A stretch of DNA of 64,000 nt. Source: Halomonas beimenensis (GTDB lineage Bacteria; Pseudomonadota; Gammaproteobacteria; Pseudomonadales; Halomonadaceae). The notes beneath the pieces were generated by a model. It was not told the DNA's origin, made no database searches, and saw only the letters and a list, made by a program, of their open reading frames with translations. The stretch covers positions 1,240,001 to 1,304,000 of the forward strand of contig NZ_CP021435.1 of assembly GCF_002549795.1 (NCBI RefSeq). Direction: 5' to 3'. Both the position numbers and the translations under genes were made by a program. This document shows positions 1-10,286 of the stretch, piece by piece (the first letter of the stretch is position 1; the number at the start of each line of letters is the position of its first letter).

Positions 1-105
1 CAGGTCGAGCGTGGAAAGCTGCAGCAGGCCGATCGCCTGTTGCAGCTGCGGCGTCATGGTCAGCTGGGTACCGACGCGGAGTTGCAGGGATGCCTTCATG
101 GCCAT
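1..105 (-). CDS. rpoN: RNA polymerase sigma-54 factor, N-terminal part (partial)
   Basis: The gene runs off the left edge, so only the first 35 codons are present. They read [12 protein letters not shown] and continue with a Gln/Leu-rich stretch ([18 protein letters not shown]), typical of sigma-54 region I, which contacts the bacterial enhancer-binding proteins. A second in-frame ATG at 99 would give the usual MKAS start; I prefer 105 because GGAGGAG lies 11 nt upstream of it, against 17 nt for the other. It follows lptB in the same direction with a 151-nt gap, as in E. coli and Pseudomonas. The gap carries a strong sigma-54 promoter match (see 182-197), so autoregulation is plausible. Confidence 0.93.
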   Translation of the reverse strand, partial: MAMKASLQLRVGTQLTMTPQLQQAIGLLQLSTLDL

Positions 106-181
106 GGCCGTATCCACTCCTCCTCGGGCGAAGAAGCCCCTACCCTAGTCCCGGGAGGCGACGGGTGCAAGTCGTTTTCTA

Positions 182-197
182 GCAATTAGCGTGCCAA
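182..197 (-). promoter_or_regulatory. sigma-54 (-24/-12) promoter upstream of rpoN
   Basis: On the minus strand the sequence reads TTGGCACG-CTAA-TTGC. It fits the sigma-54 consensus YTGGCACG-N4-TTGC, with exactly 10 nt between the GG and GC doublets. The predicted start site is near 171, about 65 nt before the rpoN start codon. Match and spacing are seen directly; activity is inferred. Confidence 0.7.
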
Positions 198-211
198 CGG
201 CAAGGGGCGTG

Positions 212-233
212 CCCGTCGCGTTACGGCGACAGG
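212..233 (-). terminator. stem-loop after lptB
   Basis: The minus-strand RNA can form an 8-bp stem with one G-U pair around a 6-nt loop (CGTAAC), 23 nt after the lptB stop. There is no U-tract, so it may be an attenuator, an mRNA 3' end or a protein site rather than a classical terminator. It lies immediately upstream of the sigma-54 promoter match. Confidence 0.35.
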
Positions 234-256
234 ATATCAGTGGCTTGCGAAGTGGG

Positions 257-982
257 TCAGAGGCGAAAGTCCTGTCCCAGGTAGACATCGCGAACCTTCT
301 GGTTGGCCAGGATCGCCTCGGCATCGCCCTCGGCGATGATCTGGCCGTCGCCGACGATGTAGGCGCCGTCGCAGATGTCCAGGGTCTCGCGAACGTTGTG
401 GTCGGTGATCAACACGCCGATTTCCCGCGCCTTGAGCTGGCGGATGATGCCCTTGATCTCGCCTACCGAGATGGGGTCGACGCCGGCGAAGGGCTCGTCG
501 AGCAGAATGAAGTCCGGCTCGGTGGCCAGCGCCCGGGCGATCTCCACGCGTCGCCGCTCGCCGCCGGACAGGCTCATGCCCGGGTTGTCGCGGATATGGG
601 TGATGTGGAAGTCCTCCAGCAGCCGCTCCAGGCGAGCCCGGCGGCCGGCACGATCCAAGTCGCGCCGGGTCTCGAGGATGGCCAGGATATTGTCGGCCAC
701 CGAGAGCTTGCGGAAGATCGAGGCCTCCTGGGGGAGGTAGCCGATGCCGGCTCGGGCGCGCTCGTGCATGGCGGCCCCGGAGAGGTCGCGGTCGTCGATG
801 GCGACGCGGCCGGCATCGGCCCGCACCAGGCCGACGATCATGTAGAAGGAGGTGGTCTTGCCGGCCCCGTTGGGCCCGAGCAGGCCGACGATGCGCCCCT
901 GGCGGATCTCCAGGCTGATGTCGTGGACCACCCGGCGGCGCTTGTAGCTCTTGGCCAGGTGTCGGGCGCTGAGCGTCTTCAT
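257..982 (-). CDS. lptB: LPS export ABC transporter ATPase LptB
   Basis: A 241-residue ABC ATPase that powers extraction of LPS from the inner membrane by LptFG and its push along the LptC-LptA bridge. Walker A GPNGAGKT is at 36-43, signature LSGGE at 138-142, Walker B ILLDEP at 159-164 and the switch His at 195. The length equals the E. coli protein. The ATG start overlaps the lptA stop by 4 nt (ATGA), so translation is probably coupled. lptFG are not in this window. Confidence 0.97.
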   Translation of the reverse strand: MKTLSARHLAKSYKRRRVVHDISLEIRQGRIVGLLGPNGAGKTTSFYMIVGLVRADAGRVAIDDRDLSGAAMHERARAGIGYLPQEASIFRKLSVADNILAILETRRDLDRAGRRARLERLLEDFHITHIRDNPGMSLSGGERRRVEIARALATEPDFILLDEPFAGVDPISVGEIKGIIRQLKAREIGVLITDHNVRETLDICDGAYIVGDGQIIAEGDAEAILANQKVRDVYLGQDFRL

Positions 983-1503
983 GGGCCGTCCTGCCGTTCC
1001 GGTTCGAGGGTCATGCGAACCCGCTGGCGTTCGTCGACACCCTCGGCCTCGGCGCGGGCCTGGACCACCCGCCGGTCGAGGAAGTACTCCAGGTAGCCGC
1101 CGTCGAAGGTATCGCCGCCCTGGTGCAGCTCGGCACGGTCGATCAGCTCGATGCGGCGTTCGGCGACGTGGTAGATCACGGTGCGTCCCCAGGCCTGAAC
1201 CAGCGGCTGGTCCGGGGCGGGCTTCTGCTCGAGGTAGGCACGCTCGCCGATGGCGGTGGCCCGAGTCAGCTGGCCGGCGTCGTTGCGACGGATCTCGACC
1301 CGCTCGCCGGTCAGCCGCAGGCTGCCCTGCTGGATGCGCACGTCGCCCTGGTAGACGGCGGTGCCGGCTCGGTCGTCCAGCTCGAGGCGATCGGCCTCCA
1401 CCTGGACCGGGGCGCCGGCGTCGCCTTCCAGGGCCAGGGCCGGGGAGGCCAGCGTGGCGGCGAGCGACAGCGCCAGCAGCGCGGCGAGAGACGGTCGCGT
1501 CAT
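979..1503 (-). CDS. lptA: periplasmic LPS-bridge protein LptA
   Basis: A 174-residue protein with a Sec signal peptide (about residues 1-24, likely cleaved after ALA) followed by an OstA/LptA beta-jellyroll domain; [12 protein letters not shown] and [23 protein letters not shown] repeats are visible. LptA polymerises head to tail between LptC and the outer-membrane LptD to carry LPS across the periplasm. It overlaps lptC upstream and lptB downstream by 4 nt each, making one translational unit. Confidence 0.95.
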   Translation of the reverse strand: MTRPSLAALLALSLAATLASPALALEGDAGAPVQVEADRLELDDRAGTAVYQGDVRIQQGSLRLTGERVEIRRNDAGQLTRATAIGERAYLEQKPAPDQPLVQAWGRTVIYHVAERRIELIDRAELHQGGDTFDGGYLEYFLDRRVVQARAEAEGVDERQRVRMTLEPERQDGP

Positions 1504-2084
1504 GACTCGGGGTCCTCCTGAGTGTCCGGCGGATGGTGGCCGCGCACATTGTCGGTCAGCCTGACGCGATTGTCATCGAGCCAGGCGTCGAAGCGCTCCC
1601 CCCGCATCCATTGGGGAGGCTGGCTGAGTCGGGCCGGGACATCACTCCAGGCATGGGCCGTGTCGGCGTCGTAGTGAAGCCGTTCGGTATCCAGCCGCAA
1701 GCGTTCCTCGGGCGCCGTCAACCGGGCCTCGCCCTCGAGCACCAGGGGGGTGCCGCCCGGGCCGAGTCGGCCCCGCTCGGCCGAGGCGAGCCACAGGCGG
1801 TCCGCGTCGTCGCGCAGCCGGGCGTTCGGGGCGGTCAGGCGGGTGACGTCGTCCACGGGCGTGTGGACCAGGCGCGGCGTGGTCAGGCGCTGGTGAGGGG
1901 CGCCCTCGGCGTCGAAGCGGGTCAGCCGCACGTCTTCCAGGTAGTAGTCCGGCTCGCCGGCGGTGTCGCGGGGGATCGGCCCCGGACGATCGCCATCCCG
2001 TGTGTCGAGCATCGCCAGGCCGACCCCGAGCTCGCGCAGCAGGGCCGTGAGCCAGGTACGGAAGCCGGGCCGGAACCGTCCCAC
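1500..2084 (-). CDS. lptC: LPS export protein LptC
   Basis: About 194 residues if translated from the GTG at 2084; no ATG lies upstream in the space left by kdsC. The body is a clear LptC domain ([15 protein letters not shown], then [18 protein letters not shown] and VRLTDNVRG near the C-terminus). The family is anchored by one N-terminal transmembrane helix, but here that stretch (about residues 8-25, [17 protein letters not shown]) is interrupted by Arg-Glu and is weakly hydrophobic, so anchoring may be marginal. It overlaps lptA by 4 nt and starts 5 nt after the kdsC stop. Confidence 0.85.
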   Translation of the reverse strand: MGRFRPGFRTWLTALLRELGVGLAMLDTRDGDRPGPIPRDTAGEPDYYLEDVRLTRFDAEGAPHQRLTTPRLVHTPVDDVTRLTAPNARLRDDADRLWLASAERGRLGPGGTPLVLEGEARLTAPEERLRLDTERLHYDADTAHAWSDVPARLSQPPQWMRGERFDAWLDDNRVRLTDNVRGHHPPDTQEDPES

Positions 2085-2088
2085 GGTG

Positions 2089-2646
2089 TCAGGCCTTGCC
2101 GTGGAGGTAGGTGTCCAGCACGGCGTCCCAGTGGCCCTGGACCCGAAGCAGGGTGTCGCAGATCTCGCGCACCGCGCCGAAACCGCCCTCGCGTTCGGTG
2201 ACCCAGTCGGCGTACTGGCGGATGTAGTCCGGCGCGCCCGGGACGCTGATGCCGACCCCGGCCTGACGGATGGCCGCGACGTCGGGCATGTCGTCGCCGC
2301 AATAGGCCACCTGATCGAGGTCCAGGTCGAGCCGGGCACAAAGCTGGCGCAGGGTGGGCAGCTTCTTCTCGATGCCCTGGAAGAGGTGGCGGATGCCCAG
2401 TGCCGCGGCTCGGCGGCTGACCATGGGGGAGTCGCGGCCGGTGATCAGCGCGACCTCGACGCCGGCGCGTTGCAGCAGCTTGATGCCATGCCCGTCCAGG
2501 GTGTGGAAGGCCTTGATCTCGCCGCCATCGGACTGGAAGTAGAGCCGGCCGTCGGTGAGCACGCCGTCCACGTCCATGGCCAGCAGGCGGATGCGCCGCA
2601 GGCGGTCGACCAGCTCCGCGGCCATCGGGGGGGCATCGAGTGTCAT
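2089..2646 (-). CDS. kdsC: 3-deoxy-D-manno-octulosonate-8-phosphate phosphatase
   Basis: A 185-residue HAD-family phosphatase that removes phosphate from Kdo-8-phosphate to give Kdo for the LPS inner core. The catalytic motif DVDGVLTDG is at residues 25-33 (nucleophile Asp25, acid/base Asp27), the ITGRDS motif follows near residue 69, and the metal-binding GDDMPD motif is present in the second half. It is a cap-less C0-type HAD protein like E. coli KdsC (188 residues) and lies 14 nt after kdsD in the same operon. Confidence 0.95.
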   Translation of the reverse strand: MTLDAPPMAAELVDRLRRIRLLAMDVDGVLTDGRLYFQSDGGEIKAFHTLDGHGIKLLQRAGVEVALITGRDSPMVSRRAAALGIRHLFQGIEKKLPTLRQLCARLDLDLDQVAYCGDDMPDVAAIRQAGVGISVPGAPDYIRQYADWVTEREGGFGAVREICDTLLRVQGHWDAVLDTYLHGKA

Positions 2647-2660
2647 GGGGGTCTCCTTGG

Positions 2661-3647
2661 TCAGATCACGCCGCTGGCCAGCAGGTCGTGCATGTGTAGG
2701 GCGCCGACCGGGTGGCCGTCATCGTCCACCACGGCCAGCGCCGTGATGCGGTTGTCTTCCATGAGGCGGACCGCCTCGGCGGCCAGGGTGTCGGGAGCGA
2801 CCCGCTTGCCGGGCACGGTCATGACCCGGTCCACCGTCAGTCCCGAGAGGTCGCTGTGTTGGTCCAGGGTGCGGCGAAGGTCGCCATCGGTGTAGACCCC
2901 GGCCAGGCGTCCGGCATCGTCGATCACGCAGGTGAAGCCCAGCCCCTGGCGGGTGATCTCCAGCAGGGCGTCGCGCAGGGGGCTGCCCAGCGCGACTCGG
3001 GGCAGACGGTCGCCGCTGTGCATCAGGTCCGAGACCTTGAGCAGCAGCCGCTTGCCGAGGCTGCCTCCCGGATGGGAGAGGGCGAAGTCTTCGGCGGTGA
3101 AGCCGCGACACTCCAGCAGGGCCACGGCCAGGGCGTCGCCCAGCGCCAGGGCGGCGGTCGTGGACGAGGTCGGCGCCAGGTCCAGGGGGCAGGCCTCGCG
3201 TTCGACGCCGGCGTCCAGGTGGGCCTCGGCGTGGCGGGCCAGGGTCGAGCCGGGGCGGCCGGTCATGCTGATCAGCGGCGTGCCCAGCCGCTTGAGCAGT
3301 GGCAGCAGGGCCGTCACCTCGGCGGTCTCGCCGGAATTCGACAGGGCCAGCACCACGTCGCCCGGGGTGATCATGCCCAGGTCTCCGTGGCTGGCCTCGC
3401 CGGGGTGGACGAAGAAGGCGGGAGTGCCGGTGCTGGCCAGGGTGGCGGCGATCTTGCCGGCGACATGGCCGGACTTGCCCATGCCGGTCACCACGACCCG
3501 GCCGCGGCAGGCCAGGATCAACTCGCAGGCGCGCTCGAAATCGCCGTCCAGGCGTTCGATCAGCGCGGCGATGGCCTGCTGTTCCAGGGTCAGGGTGCGG
3601 GCGGCGCTGGCCAGCAGCTCGCTGGAGGGAGAGGTTGCGTCGGTCAT
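2661..3647 (-). CDS. kdsD: D-arabinose-5-phosphate isomerase
   Basis: Converts ribulose-5-phosphate to arabinose-5-phosphate, the first committed step to Kdo. From the ATG at 3647 it is 328 residues, the length of E. coli KdsD. A SIS sugar-isomerase domain comes first (GMGKSGHV at about 55-62, HPGEASHGDLGM at 81-92, SNSGET at 103-108), followed by two CBS domains from about residue 210 to the end. An upstream in-frame TTG at 3683 would add 12 residues; I reject it because the ATG gives the family length and start. Confidence 0.95.
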   Translation of the reverse strand: MTDATSPSSELLASAARTLTLEQQAIAALIERLDGDFERACELILACRGRVVVTGMGKSGHVAGKIAATLASTGTPAFFVHPGEASHGDLGMITPGDVVLALSNSGETAEVTALLPLLKRLGTPLISMTGRPGSTLARHAEAHLDAGVEREACPLDLAPTSSTTAALALGDALAVALLECRGFTAEDFALSHPGGSLGKRLLLKVSDLMHSGDRLPRVALGSPLRDALLEITRQGLGFTCVIDDAGRLAGVYTDGDLRRTLDQHSDLSGLTVDRVMTVPGKRVAPDTLAAEAVRLMEDNRITALAVVDDDGHPVGALHMHDLLASGVI

Positions 3648-3695
3648 GGCGGTGATTGTTGCCTGTCGCGGGGTTGGGCTCAAGGGGGAGTGCCC

Positions 3696-4646
3696 TCAGG
3701 AGGCGGGGACGGTCGACAGGCCGGCCAGCCAGCCCAGGTAGCCGGCATAGCCGAGGGCGAAGAGGGCCCCCGGCAGTCGGTTGAGTCGCCCCCGGCGCTG
3801 CCACAGCAGCAGCATGCCCAGGGCGAGGGTCAGCACCAGCATCACCGGGTAGTCCCGCGCGGCCGCCGCCGGGTCGGTGGCCCCGGGGCTCAGCAGCGCG
3901 GGCACCGCCAGCACGGCCAGCATGTTGAAGAGGTTCGAGCCGATGACATTGCCGATCGCCAGGTCATGATGGCGCTTGAGGGCGCTGGCCACGCAGGCGG
4001 CCAGCTCCGGCAGGCTGGTGCCGATGGCCACCACGGTCAGGCCGATGACCAGTTCGCTGATGCCCAGCGCCAGGGCCAGCTCGCTGGCGCCCCAGACCAG
4101 GGCCCGCGAGCTGGCGACCATGATCGCCAGGGTCAGGGCGAGCCAGCCCAGGGCGTGACCCAGGGCCATCTCGGGGATCTCGCCCTCGCCATCCAGGTCC
4201 GGCGCGTCGGCCCGGAACAGCCACCACAGGCTGAAAACCAGCATGGCCACCAGCAGGGCACCGTCCCAGCGATCCAGGTGGCCGTTGGCCAGCGCGTAGC
4301 CGGCCAGGCCGGTGGCGCCGAGCAGCAGGGGCAGCTCCTTGCGCACGATGGAAAACCGCACCGGGATCGGCACCACCAGGGCGGTGATGCCCAGCACCAG
4401 GCCGATGTTGGCGATGTTGGAGCCCAGGGCGTTGCCGATGGCGAGGTCGGGCACGCCATCCAGGGCCGCCATGATCGAGACGACGATCTCGGGGGCCGAG
4501 GTGCCGAGCGACACGATGGTCATGCCCACCAGCAGGGTGCTCATCCCCGCCTGCCGGGCGGTGGCGGCGGCGGCCCCGACGAAGCGGTCGGCGCTCCACA
4601 GCAGTCCAACGAAGCCGACGATCACGATCAGGGTGGGAACCAGCAT
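3696..4646 (-). CDS. yrbG: calcium/sodium antiporter, YrbG family
   Basis: A 316-residue inner-membrane protein of the CaCA superfamily with about ten transmembrane segments. The two signature alpha-repeats are present: LGTSAPEIVVS with GNALGSNIANIGLVLG in the first half, and IGTSLPELAACV with GNVIGSNLFNML in the second. E. coli YrbG is the homologue and has the same neighbours (kdsD downstream, mla genes divergent). Substrate specificity is inferred from the family. The start is divergent from mlaF, with 141 nt between them for both promoters. Confidence 0.92.
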   Translation of the reverse strand: MLVPTLIVIVGFVGLLWSADRFVGAAAATARQAGMSTLLVGMTIVSLGTSAPEIVVSIMAALDGVPDLAIGNALGSNIANIGLVLGITALVVPIPVRFSIVRKELPLLLGATGLAGYALANGHLDRWDGALLVAMLVFSLWWLFRADAPDLDGEGEIPEMALGHALGWLALTLAIMVASSRALVWGASELALALGISELVIGLTVVAIGTSLPELAACVASALKRHHDLAIGNVIGSNLFNMLAVLAVPALLSPGATDPAAAARDYPVMLVLTLALGMLLLWQRRGRLNRLPGALFALGYAGYLGWLAGLSTVPAS

Positions 4647-4787
4647 GGTCGTTAGGGGGTCCGGTGGCCGAAAGGGCGCCCATTGAACCTGCTGCGTCCC
4701 GTCCGCGCAAGCCCGGCTGCACCGGCGGTGGCGCCCCGGGACGCGGTTAGGATACGATGTTCGATAATTTACCAGGGAAGCCAACGG

Positions 4788-5600
4788 ATGACCGACTCCC
4801 CCCTCGTCGAAGTGGAGGGCCTGCACTTCTCCCGCGGAGAGATGGAGATCTTCCGCGGCATCGACATGCAAGTGCCCCGTGGCAAGATCACGGCCATCAT
4901 GGGGCCCAGCGGTACCGGCAAGACGACCTTGCTCAAGCTGATCGGTGGCCAGCTGGCCCCCGACGCGGGCCGGGTGCGGATCGCCGGCGAAGAGGTGCAC
5001 GCCCTCTCGCGCAAGGCGCTGTTCCGGCTGCGTCGCCGCATGGGCATGCTGTTCCAGAGCGGTGCCCTGTTCTCGGACCTCGATGTCTTCGAGAACGTCG
5101 CCTTTCCGCTGCGGGTGCATACCGACCTGCCCGAGGCGATGATTCGCGATCTGGTGTTGATGAAGCTGCAGGCGGTGGGGCTGCGCGGCGCCCGCGAGTT
5201 GATGCCGTCGGAGCTGTCCGGCGGCATGGCGCGGCGCGTCGCCCTGGCGCGGGCGATCGCCCTGGACCCCGACCTGATCCTCTATGACGAGCCCTTCGTC
5301 GGGCAGGATCCCATCTCCATGGGCGTGCTGGTGCAGCTGATCCGTCGTCTCAACGACGCCCTGGGACTCACCTCCGTGGTGGTGTCCCACGACATCAAGG
5401 AGACCCTGTCCATCGCCGACTATGTGTACGTGATCGCCGACGGGGTCGTGATGGCCCATGGCACTCCCGGCAGCCTGGACGTGGATCGCGACCCACGGGT
5501 CAGCCAGTTCATCCACGGCGAACCGGATGGTCCGGTGCCCTTCCATTACCCCGCCGTGGATTTTCATGCGGACCTGCTGGGCACGGGGGGGCCGCGATGA
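4788..5600 (+). CDS. mlaF: phospholipid ABC transporter ATP-binding protein MlaF
   Basis: A 270-residue ATPase of the MlaFEDB complex, which moves phospholipids between inner membrane and MlaC to keep the outer membrane asymmetric. Walker A GPSGTGKT is at 39-46, signature LSGGM at 143-147, Walker B LILYDEP at 163-169 and the switch His at 201. An upstream in-frame ATG at 4683 would add 35 residues of atypical sequence; the ATG at 4788 matches the family start and E. coli length (269). A GATAAT -10-like hexamer lies at 4763-4768. It overlaps mlaE by 4 nt. Confidence 0.95.
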   Translation: MTDSPLVEVEGLHFSRGEMEIFRGIDMQVPRGKITAIMGPSGTGKTTLLKLIGGQLAPDAGRVRIAGEEVHALSRKALFRLRRRMGMLFQSGALFSDLDVFENVAFPLRVHTDLPEAMIRDLVLMKLQAVGLRGARELMPSELSGGMARRVALARAIALDPDLILYDEPFVGQDPISMGVLVQLIRRLNDALGLTSVVVSHDIKETLSIADYVYVIADGVVMAHGTPGSLDVDRDPRVSQFIHGEPDGPVPFHYPAVDFHADLLGTGGPR

Positions 5601-6379
5601 TCGCGCTCATTCGACGCCTGGGGCGGTCGGGCTGCGAGGTCACCGAGGGGCTGGGACGTGCCGCCATCTTCCTGATCCAGGCCGCCGTCGGTGTGCCGTC
5701 CCGCGAGGGGCTCTGGTTGTGGGTGCGCCAGATGCACTTCGTGGGGGTGATGTCGCTGGCCATCGTGCTGGTCTCGGGGCTGTTCATCGGCATGGTGCTG
5801 GGCCTGCAGGGGTACACCATCCTGGTCGACTTCGGGGCCGAGGATGCCCTCGGCCAGATGGTGGCTCTCTCGCTGCTGCGCGAGCTGGCACCGGTGGTGG
5901 CGGCGTTGCTGTTCGCCGGCCGGGCGGGGTCGGCGCTGACCGCCGAGATCGGCCTGATGAAGGCCACCGAACAGCTCACCAGCATGGAGATGATCGGCGT
6001 CGATCCCCTTCGGCGGGTGGTGGCCCCGCGGCTCTGGGCGGGTTTCGTGGCCCTGCCGCTGTTGACCATCGGCTTCGGGGTGATCGGGATCTGGGGTGGG
6101 CAGCTGGTCGGCGTCCAGTGGCTCGGCGTCTTCGAGGGCTCCTACTGGGGCAACATGCAGGCCAGCGTCGAGTTCGCCGACGATGTGCTCAATGGCCTGA
6201 TCAAGAGCCTGGTATTCGCCCTGGTGGTCACCTGGATCGCGGTCTACCAGGGGTATGCCCTGGTGCCCACCTCGGAGGGGATCTCCCGGGCCACCACCCG
6301 CACCGTGGTGTACGCGTCGCTGGCGGTGCTGGGGCTGGACTTCGTGCTCACCGCCCTGATGTTCGGTGAGCTTTCGTGA
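5597..6379 (+). CDS. mlaE: phospholipid ABC transporter permease MlaE
   Basis: A 260-residue integral membrane permease of the MlaE (YrbE) family with about five transmembrane segments. The conserved central region [17 protein letters not shown] and the following [14 protein letters not shown] are diagnostic. It forms the membrane core of MlaFEDB in the inner membrane. Its ATG overlaps the mlaF stop by 4 nt, and mlaD follows 16 nt later. Confidence 0.95.
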   Translation: MIALIRRLGRSGCEVTEGLGRAAIFLIQAAVGVPSREGLWLWVRQMHFVGVMSLAIVLVSGLFIGMVLGLQGYTILVDFGAEDALGQMVALSLLRELAPVVAALLFAGRAGSALTAEIGLMKATEQLTSMEMIGVDPLRRVVAPRLWAGFVALPLLTIGFGVIGIWGGQLVGVQWLGVFEGSYWGNMQASVEFADDVLNGLIKSLVFALVVTWIAVYQGYALVPTSEGISRATTRTVVYASLAVLGLDFVLTALMFGELS

Positions 6380-6395
6380 TGCTTGGAGACATGGA

Positions 6396-6860
6396 ATGAA
6401 GCGCAGCAAGACGATGGAGCTGGGCGTCGGCCTGTTCATGCTGGCCGGGATCCTGGGGTTGCTGTTTCTCGCCCTGCGGGTCAGTGGCCTGAGCCTGACG
6501 CCCCCCGGCGACAGTTTCCGGCTGGAAGCCAACTTCGCCAACGTGGGCGGCCTCAAGCCCCGGGCCCGGGTCACCATGGCCGGGGTCACCGTGGGGAGAG
6601 TCGAGAGCATCGCGCTGGACACCGAGTGGTATGATGCCCGGGTGGTCATGGAACTCGACGGCGAGCTGGCAGGGGCGTTACCCGAAGACAGCACCGCGGC
6701 CATCCTGACCTCCGGGCTGCTCGGCGAGCAGTACATCGGGCTCTCGGTGGGCGGGGCTCCCGAGACGCTGGAGAACGGCGACCGCATCCGCGATACCCAG
6801 TCCGCCCTGGTGCTGGAGGAGCTCATCCAGCAGTTCGTGTCCAACATGGTCAAGGAGTGA
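6396..6860 (+). CDS. mlaD: MCE-domain phospholipid-binding protein MlaD
   Basis: A 154-residue protein with one N-terminal transmembrane helix (about residues 8-28) and a single periplasmic MCE domain (residues about 38-120, including GGLKPRARVTMAGVTVGRVE). MlaD hexamers form the lipid-conducting ring that meets MlaC. The ATG at 6396 is chosen because GGAG lies 7 nt upstream and it gives the MKRSKTMELGVG family start; an earlier in-frame ATG at 6366 would overlap mlaE. Confidence 0.94.
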   Translation: MKRSKTMELGVGLFMLAGILGLLFLALRVSGLSLTPPGDSFRLEANFANVGGLKPRARVTMAGVTVGRVESIALDTEWYDARVVMELDGELAGALPEDSTAAILTSGLLGEQYIGLSVGGAPETLENGDRIRDTQSALVLEELIQQFVSNMVKE

Positions 6861-6865
6861 GAACG

Positions 6866-7522
6866 ATGACCGCGAATCCCCCCTTGCCCCGCCTGCTCGG
6901 GGTGCTGACGACCCTGGCCCTGATGCTGGCGGCGTTGCCGGCCCTGGCCCAGGGGCCGTCACCCGAACAGCTGATCCGGAACAGCGTCGATGAACTGATG
7001 GCGCGCATCGAAGGACGCGAGGCCTATTTCTCCGAGCACCCCCGGGAGCTCGAGGCCATCGTCGACGAGAGCCTCGCCGACGTGGCCGATTTCCGCTACA
7101 TCGGCGCCAGCGTCATGGGGCGTTACTTCCGCAACGCGACGCCCGCGCAGCGCTCACGCTTCGTCGATACCTTCCGCCAGACCCTGATCGACACCTATGC
7201 CAAGGGGCTGGTGACCTTCGACTACCGCGAGGTGCGGGTGCTCGACAGCCAGGAGGCGGCGCGCTACGAGGACCAGGCCAGCGTGGCCATGGAGATCGTT
7301 GCCAACGACGGCACCGTCTACCCGGTGAGTTACACCCTGCGGCTCGATGACGGCCAGTGGCGGGTGGTGAACGTCATCGTCAACGGCATCAACCTGGGAC
7401 TGACCTTCCGTAACCAGTTCGATCAGGCCATGCGTGACCAGAACCGGGACTACGACGCCGTGATCGACGGCTGGGCGCCCGAGCTCGAGGTCGAGGAGCT
7501 GGAGCAGGGCGGCGAGGCATGA
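6866..7522 (+). CDS. mlaC: periplasmic phospholipid carrier MlaC
   Basis: A 218-residue periplasmic protein with a signal peptide (about residues 1-28, ending ALPALA) and a Ttg2D/MlaC domain (LADVADFRYIGASVMGRYFR, then VVNVIVNGINLGLTFRNQF near the end). It shuttles phospholipids between the outer-membrane MlaA complex and MlaFEDB. AAGGAG within the end of mlaD provides the ribosome-binding site. It overlaps mlaB by 4 nt. Confidence 0.95.
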   Translation: MTANPPLPRLLGVLTTLALMLAALPALAQGPSPEQLIRNSVDELMARIEGREAYFSEHPRELEAIVDESLADVADFRYIGASVMGRYFRNATPAQRSRFVDTFRQTLIDTYAKGLVTFDYREVRVLDSQEAARYEDQASVAMEIVANDGTVYPVSYTLRLDDGQWRVVNVIVNGINLGLTFRNQFDQAMRDQNRDYDAVIDGWAPELEVEELEQGGEA

Positions 7523-7866
7523 GCGTGCTGCTCGAGAACGGTGCCAATCGTCTCGAGGCCGTCGATGGCGCCCTGGTGGTGTCCGGCGAGGTGGATTTCG
7601 ACGGCGCCGCGGCCATGGCCGCGGCCGGGCGGAGCTGGCTGGCGAGCCGGTCTTCCGGCGAGCGCGTGACCTTCGATCTCAGCGGGGTCGGTCGAGTCAG
7701 CAGTGCGGCGATCAGCGTATTGCTCGAATGGACTCGCCAGACCCGGGCCCAGGGGGTCGAGCTGGAGCAGGTGCGCCTCTCGACCCCCTTGGCCCGGCTG
7801 ACCCGGGTCGCCGGCCTGGATACGCTGTTGCCCGTGGAGGCGCCTGCCGAGTCCGCCGAGGCGTGA
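7519..7866 (+). CDS. mlaB: STAS-domain subunit MlaB
   Basis: A 115-residue cytoplasmic STAS-domain protein that binds MlaF and activates the transporter. The core FDLSGVGRVSSAAISVLLEW (about residues 53-72) corresponds to the conserved STAS loop; here the usual DSAG is SSAA. Last gene of the mla set, overlapping mlaC by 4 nt. The 186 nt to ibaG contain a short tandem repeat. Confidence 0.88.
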   Translation: MSVLLENGANRLEAVDGALVVSGEVDFDGAAAMAAAGRSWLASRSSGERVTFDLSGVGRVSSAAISVLLEWTRQTRAQGVELEQVRLSTPLARLTRVAGLDTLLPVEAPAESAEA

Positions 7867-7901
7867 GGGGTAGGAGCGAGGCTCGAGGGGCGAGGGGTTC
7901 C

Positions 7902-7961
7902 GCGCACGTCGCCAACGCGCACGTCGCCAACGCGCACGTCGCCAACGCGCACGTCGCCAAG
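7902..7961 (+). repeat. tandem repeat, four copies of a 15-bp unit
   Basis: Four head-to-tail copies of GCGCACGTCGCCAAC; the last differs only in its final base. It follows a G-rich imperfect repeat (7869-7900) in the mlaB-ibaG gap. A plus-strand reading gives a repeated NAHVA peptide with no support as a gene, so I treat it as non-coding. Confidence 0.9.
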
Positions 7962-8052
7962 TGCGGCGCATTTCTTTACCATGGCGGGTCCAGTCATGCG
8001 CCATCGCCAGCGATGGGGCGTTCACCGATCAACCGATTCAAGCGAGGGTTCG

Positions 8053-9583
<1,531 letters not shown>

Positions 9584-9602
9584 GCCGACAACAGGCGAGA
9601 CC

Positions 9603-10256
9603 ATGAGCAAGCAACTGATTCTGGCCCTGTCCAAGGGCCGCATTCTCGACGAGACCCTGCCGCTGCTGGCCGAGGCCGGCATCACGCCCGCCGAGGATCT
9701 GGGGGCCAGCCGCAAGCTCCTGTTCGAGACCAACCTGCCGGACGTCAAGCTGGTGGTGATCCGGGCCACCGACGTGCCGACCTACGTGCAGCTCGGTGCC
9801 GCCGATGTCGGCGTGGCCGGCAAGGACGTGCTGCTCGAGCACGGCGCCGAGGGCCTCTACGAGCCCCTGGACCTGGAGATCGCCGCGTGCAAGCTGATGA
9901 CCGCGGGCATCCGGGGCGCCGAGCCGGCCCGGGCCCGGCGCCGGGTGGCCACCAAGTTCGTCAACGTGGCCAAGCGCTACTATGCCGAGCAGGGCATCCA
10001 GGCCGAGGTGATCAAGCTCTACGGCGCCATGGAGCTGGCCCCGCTGATGAACCTGGCCGACGAGATCGTCGACATCGTCGATACCGGCAATACCCTGCGA
10101 GCCAACGGCATGGAGCCCCGGGAGTTGATCGCGCCGGTCACCACGCGACTGGTGGTCAACAAGGCCGCCATGACCATGAAGCACGAGCGCCTGAAGCCGC
10201 TCATCGCCCGCCTGCGCGAGGCGGTAGAGCGGCGCCGGGTGCAGGCTCCGGCCTGA
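9603..10256 (+). CDS. hisG: ATP phosphoribosyltransferase, short form
   Basis: Catalyses the first step of histidine synthesis (ATP + PRPP). At 217 residues it is the short HisG form, which lacks the C-terminal regulatory domain and works with HisZ; hisZ is not in this window. The PRPP-binding segment [17 protein letters not shown] is at about residues 152-168. It starts 19 nt after murA and is followed by hisD after 30 nt. Confidence 0.95.
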   Translation: MSKQLILALSKGRILDETLPLLAEAGITPAEDLGASRKLLFETNLPDVKLVVIRATDVPTYVQLGAADVGVAGKDVLLEHGAEGLYEPLDLEIAACKLMTAGIRGAEPARARRRVATKFVNVAKRYYAEQGIQAEVIKLYGAMELAPLMNLADEIVDIVDTGNTLRANGMEPRELIAPVTTRLVVNKAAMTMKHERLKPLIARLREAVERRRVQAPA

Positions 10257-10286
10257 GTCCCAACCCTGCGAGAGGATGACACTGCC

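Noticed and set aside
3648..3683. Longer N-terminus for kdsD from a TTG at 3683
   Set aside because: The ATG at 3647 gives the exact family length and start.
2712..4655. Long Gly/Gln/His-rich open frame on the plus strand, antisense to kdsD and yrbG
   Set aside because: It is the mirror frame of two well-supported genes in GC-rich DNA; composition is biased and no domain is visible.
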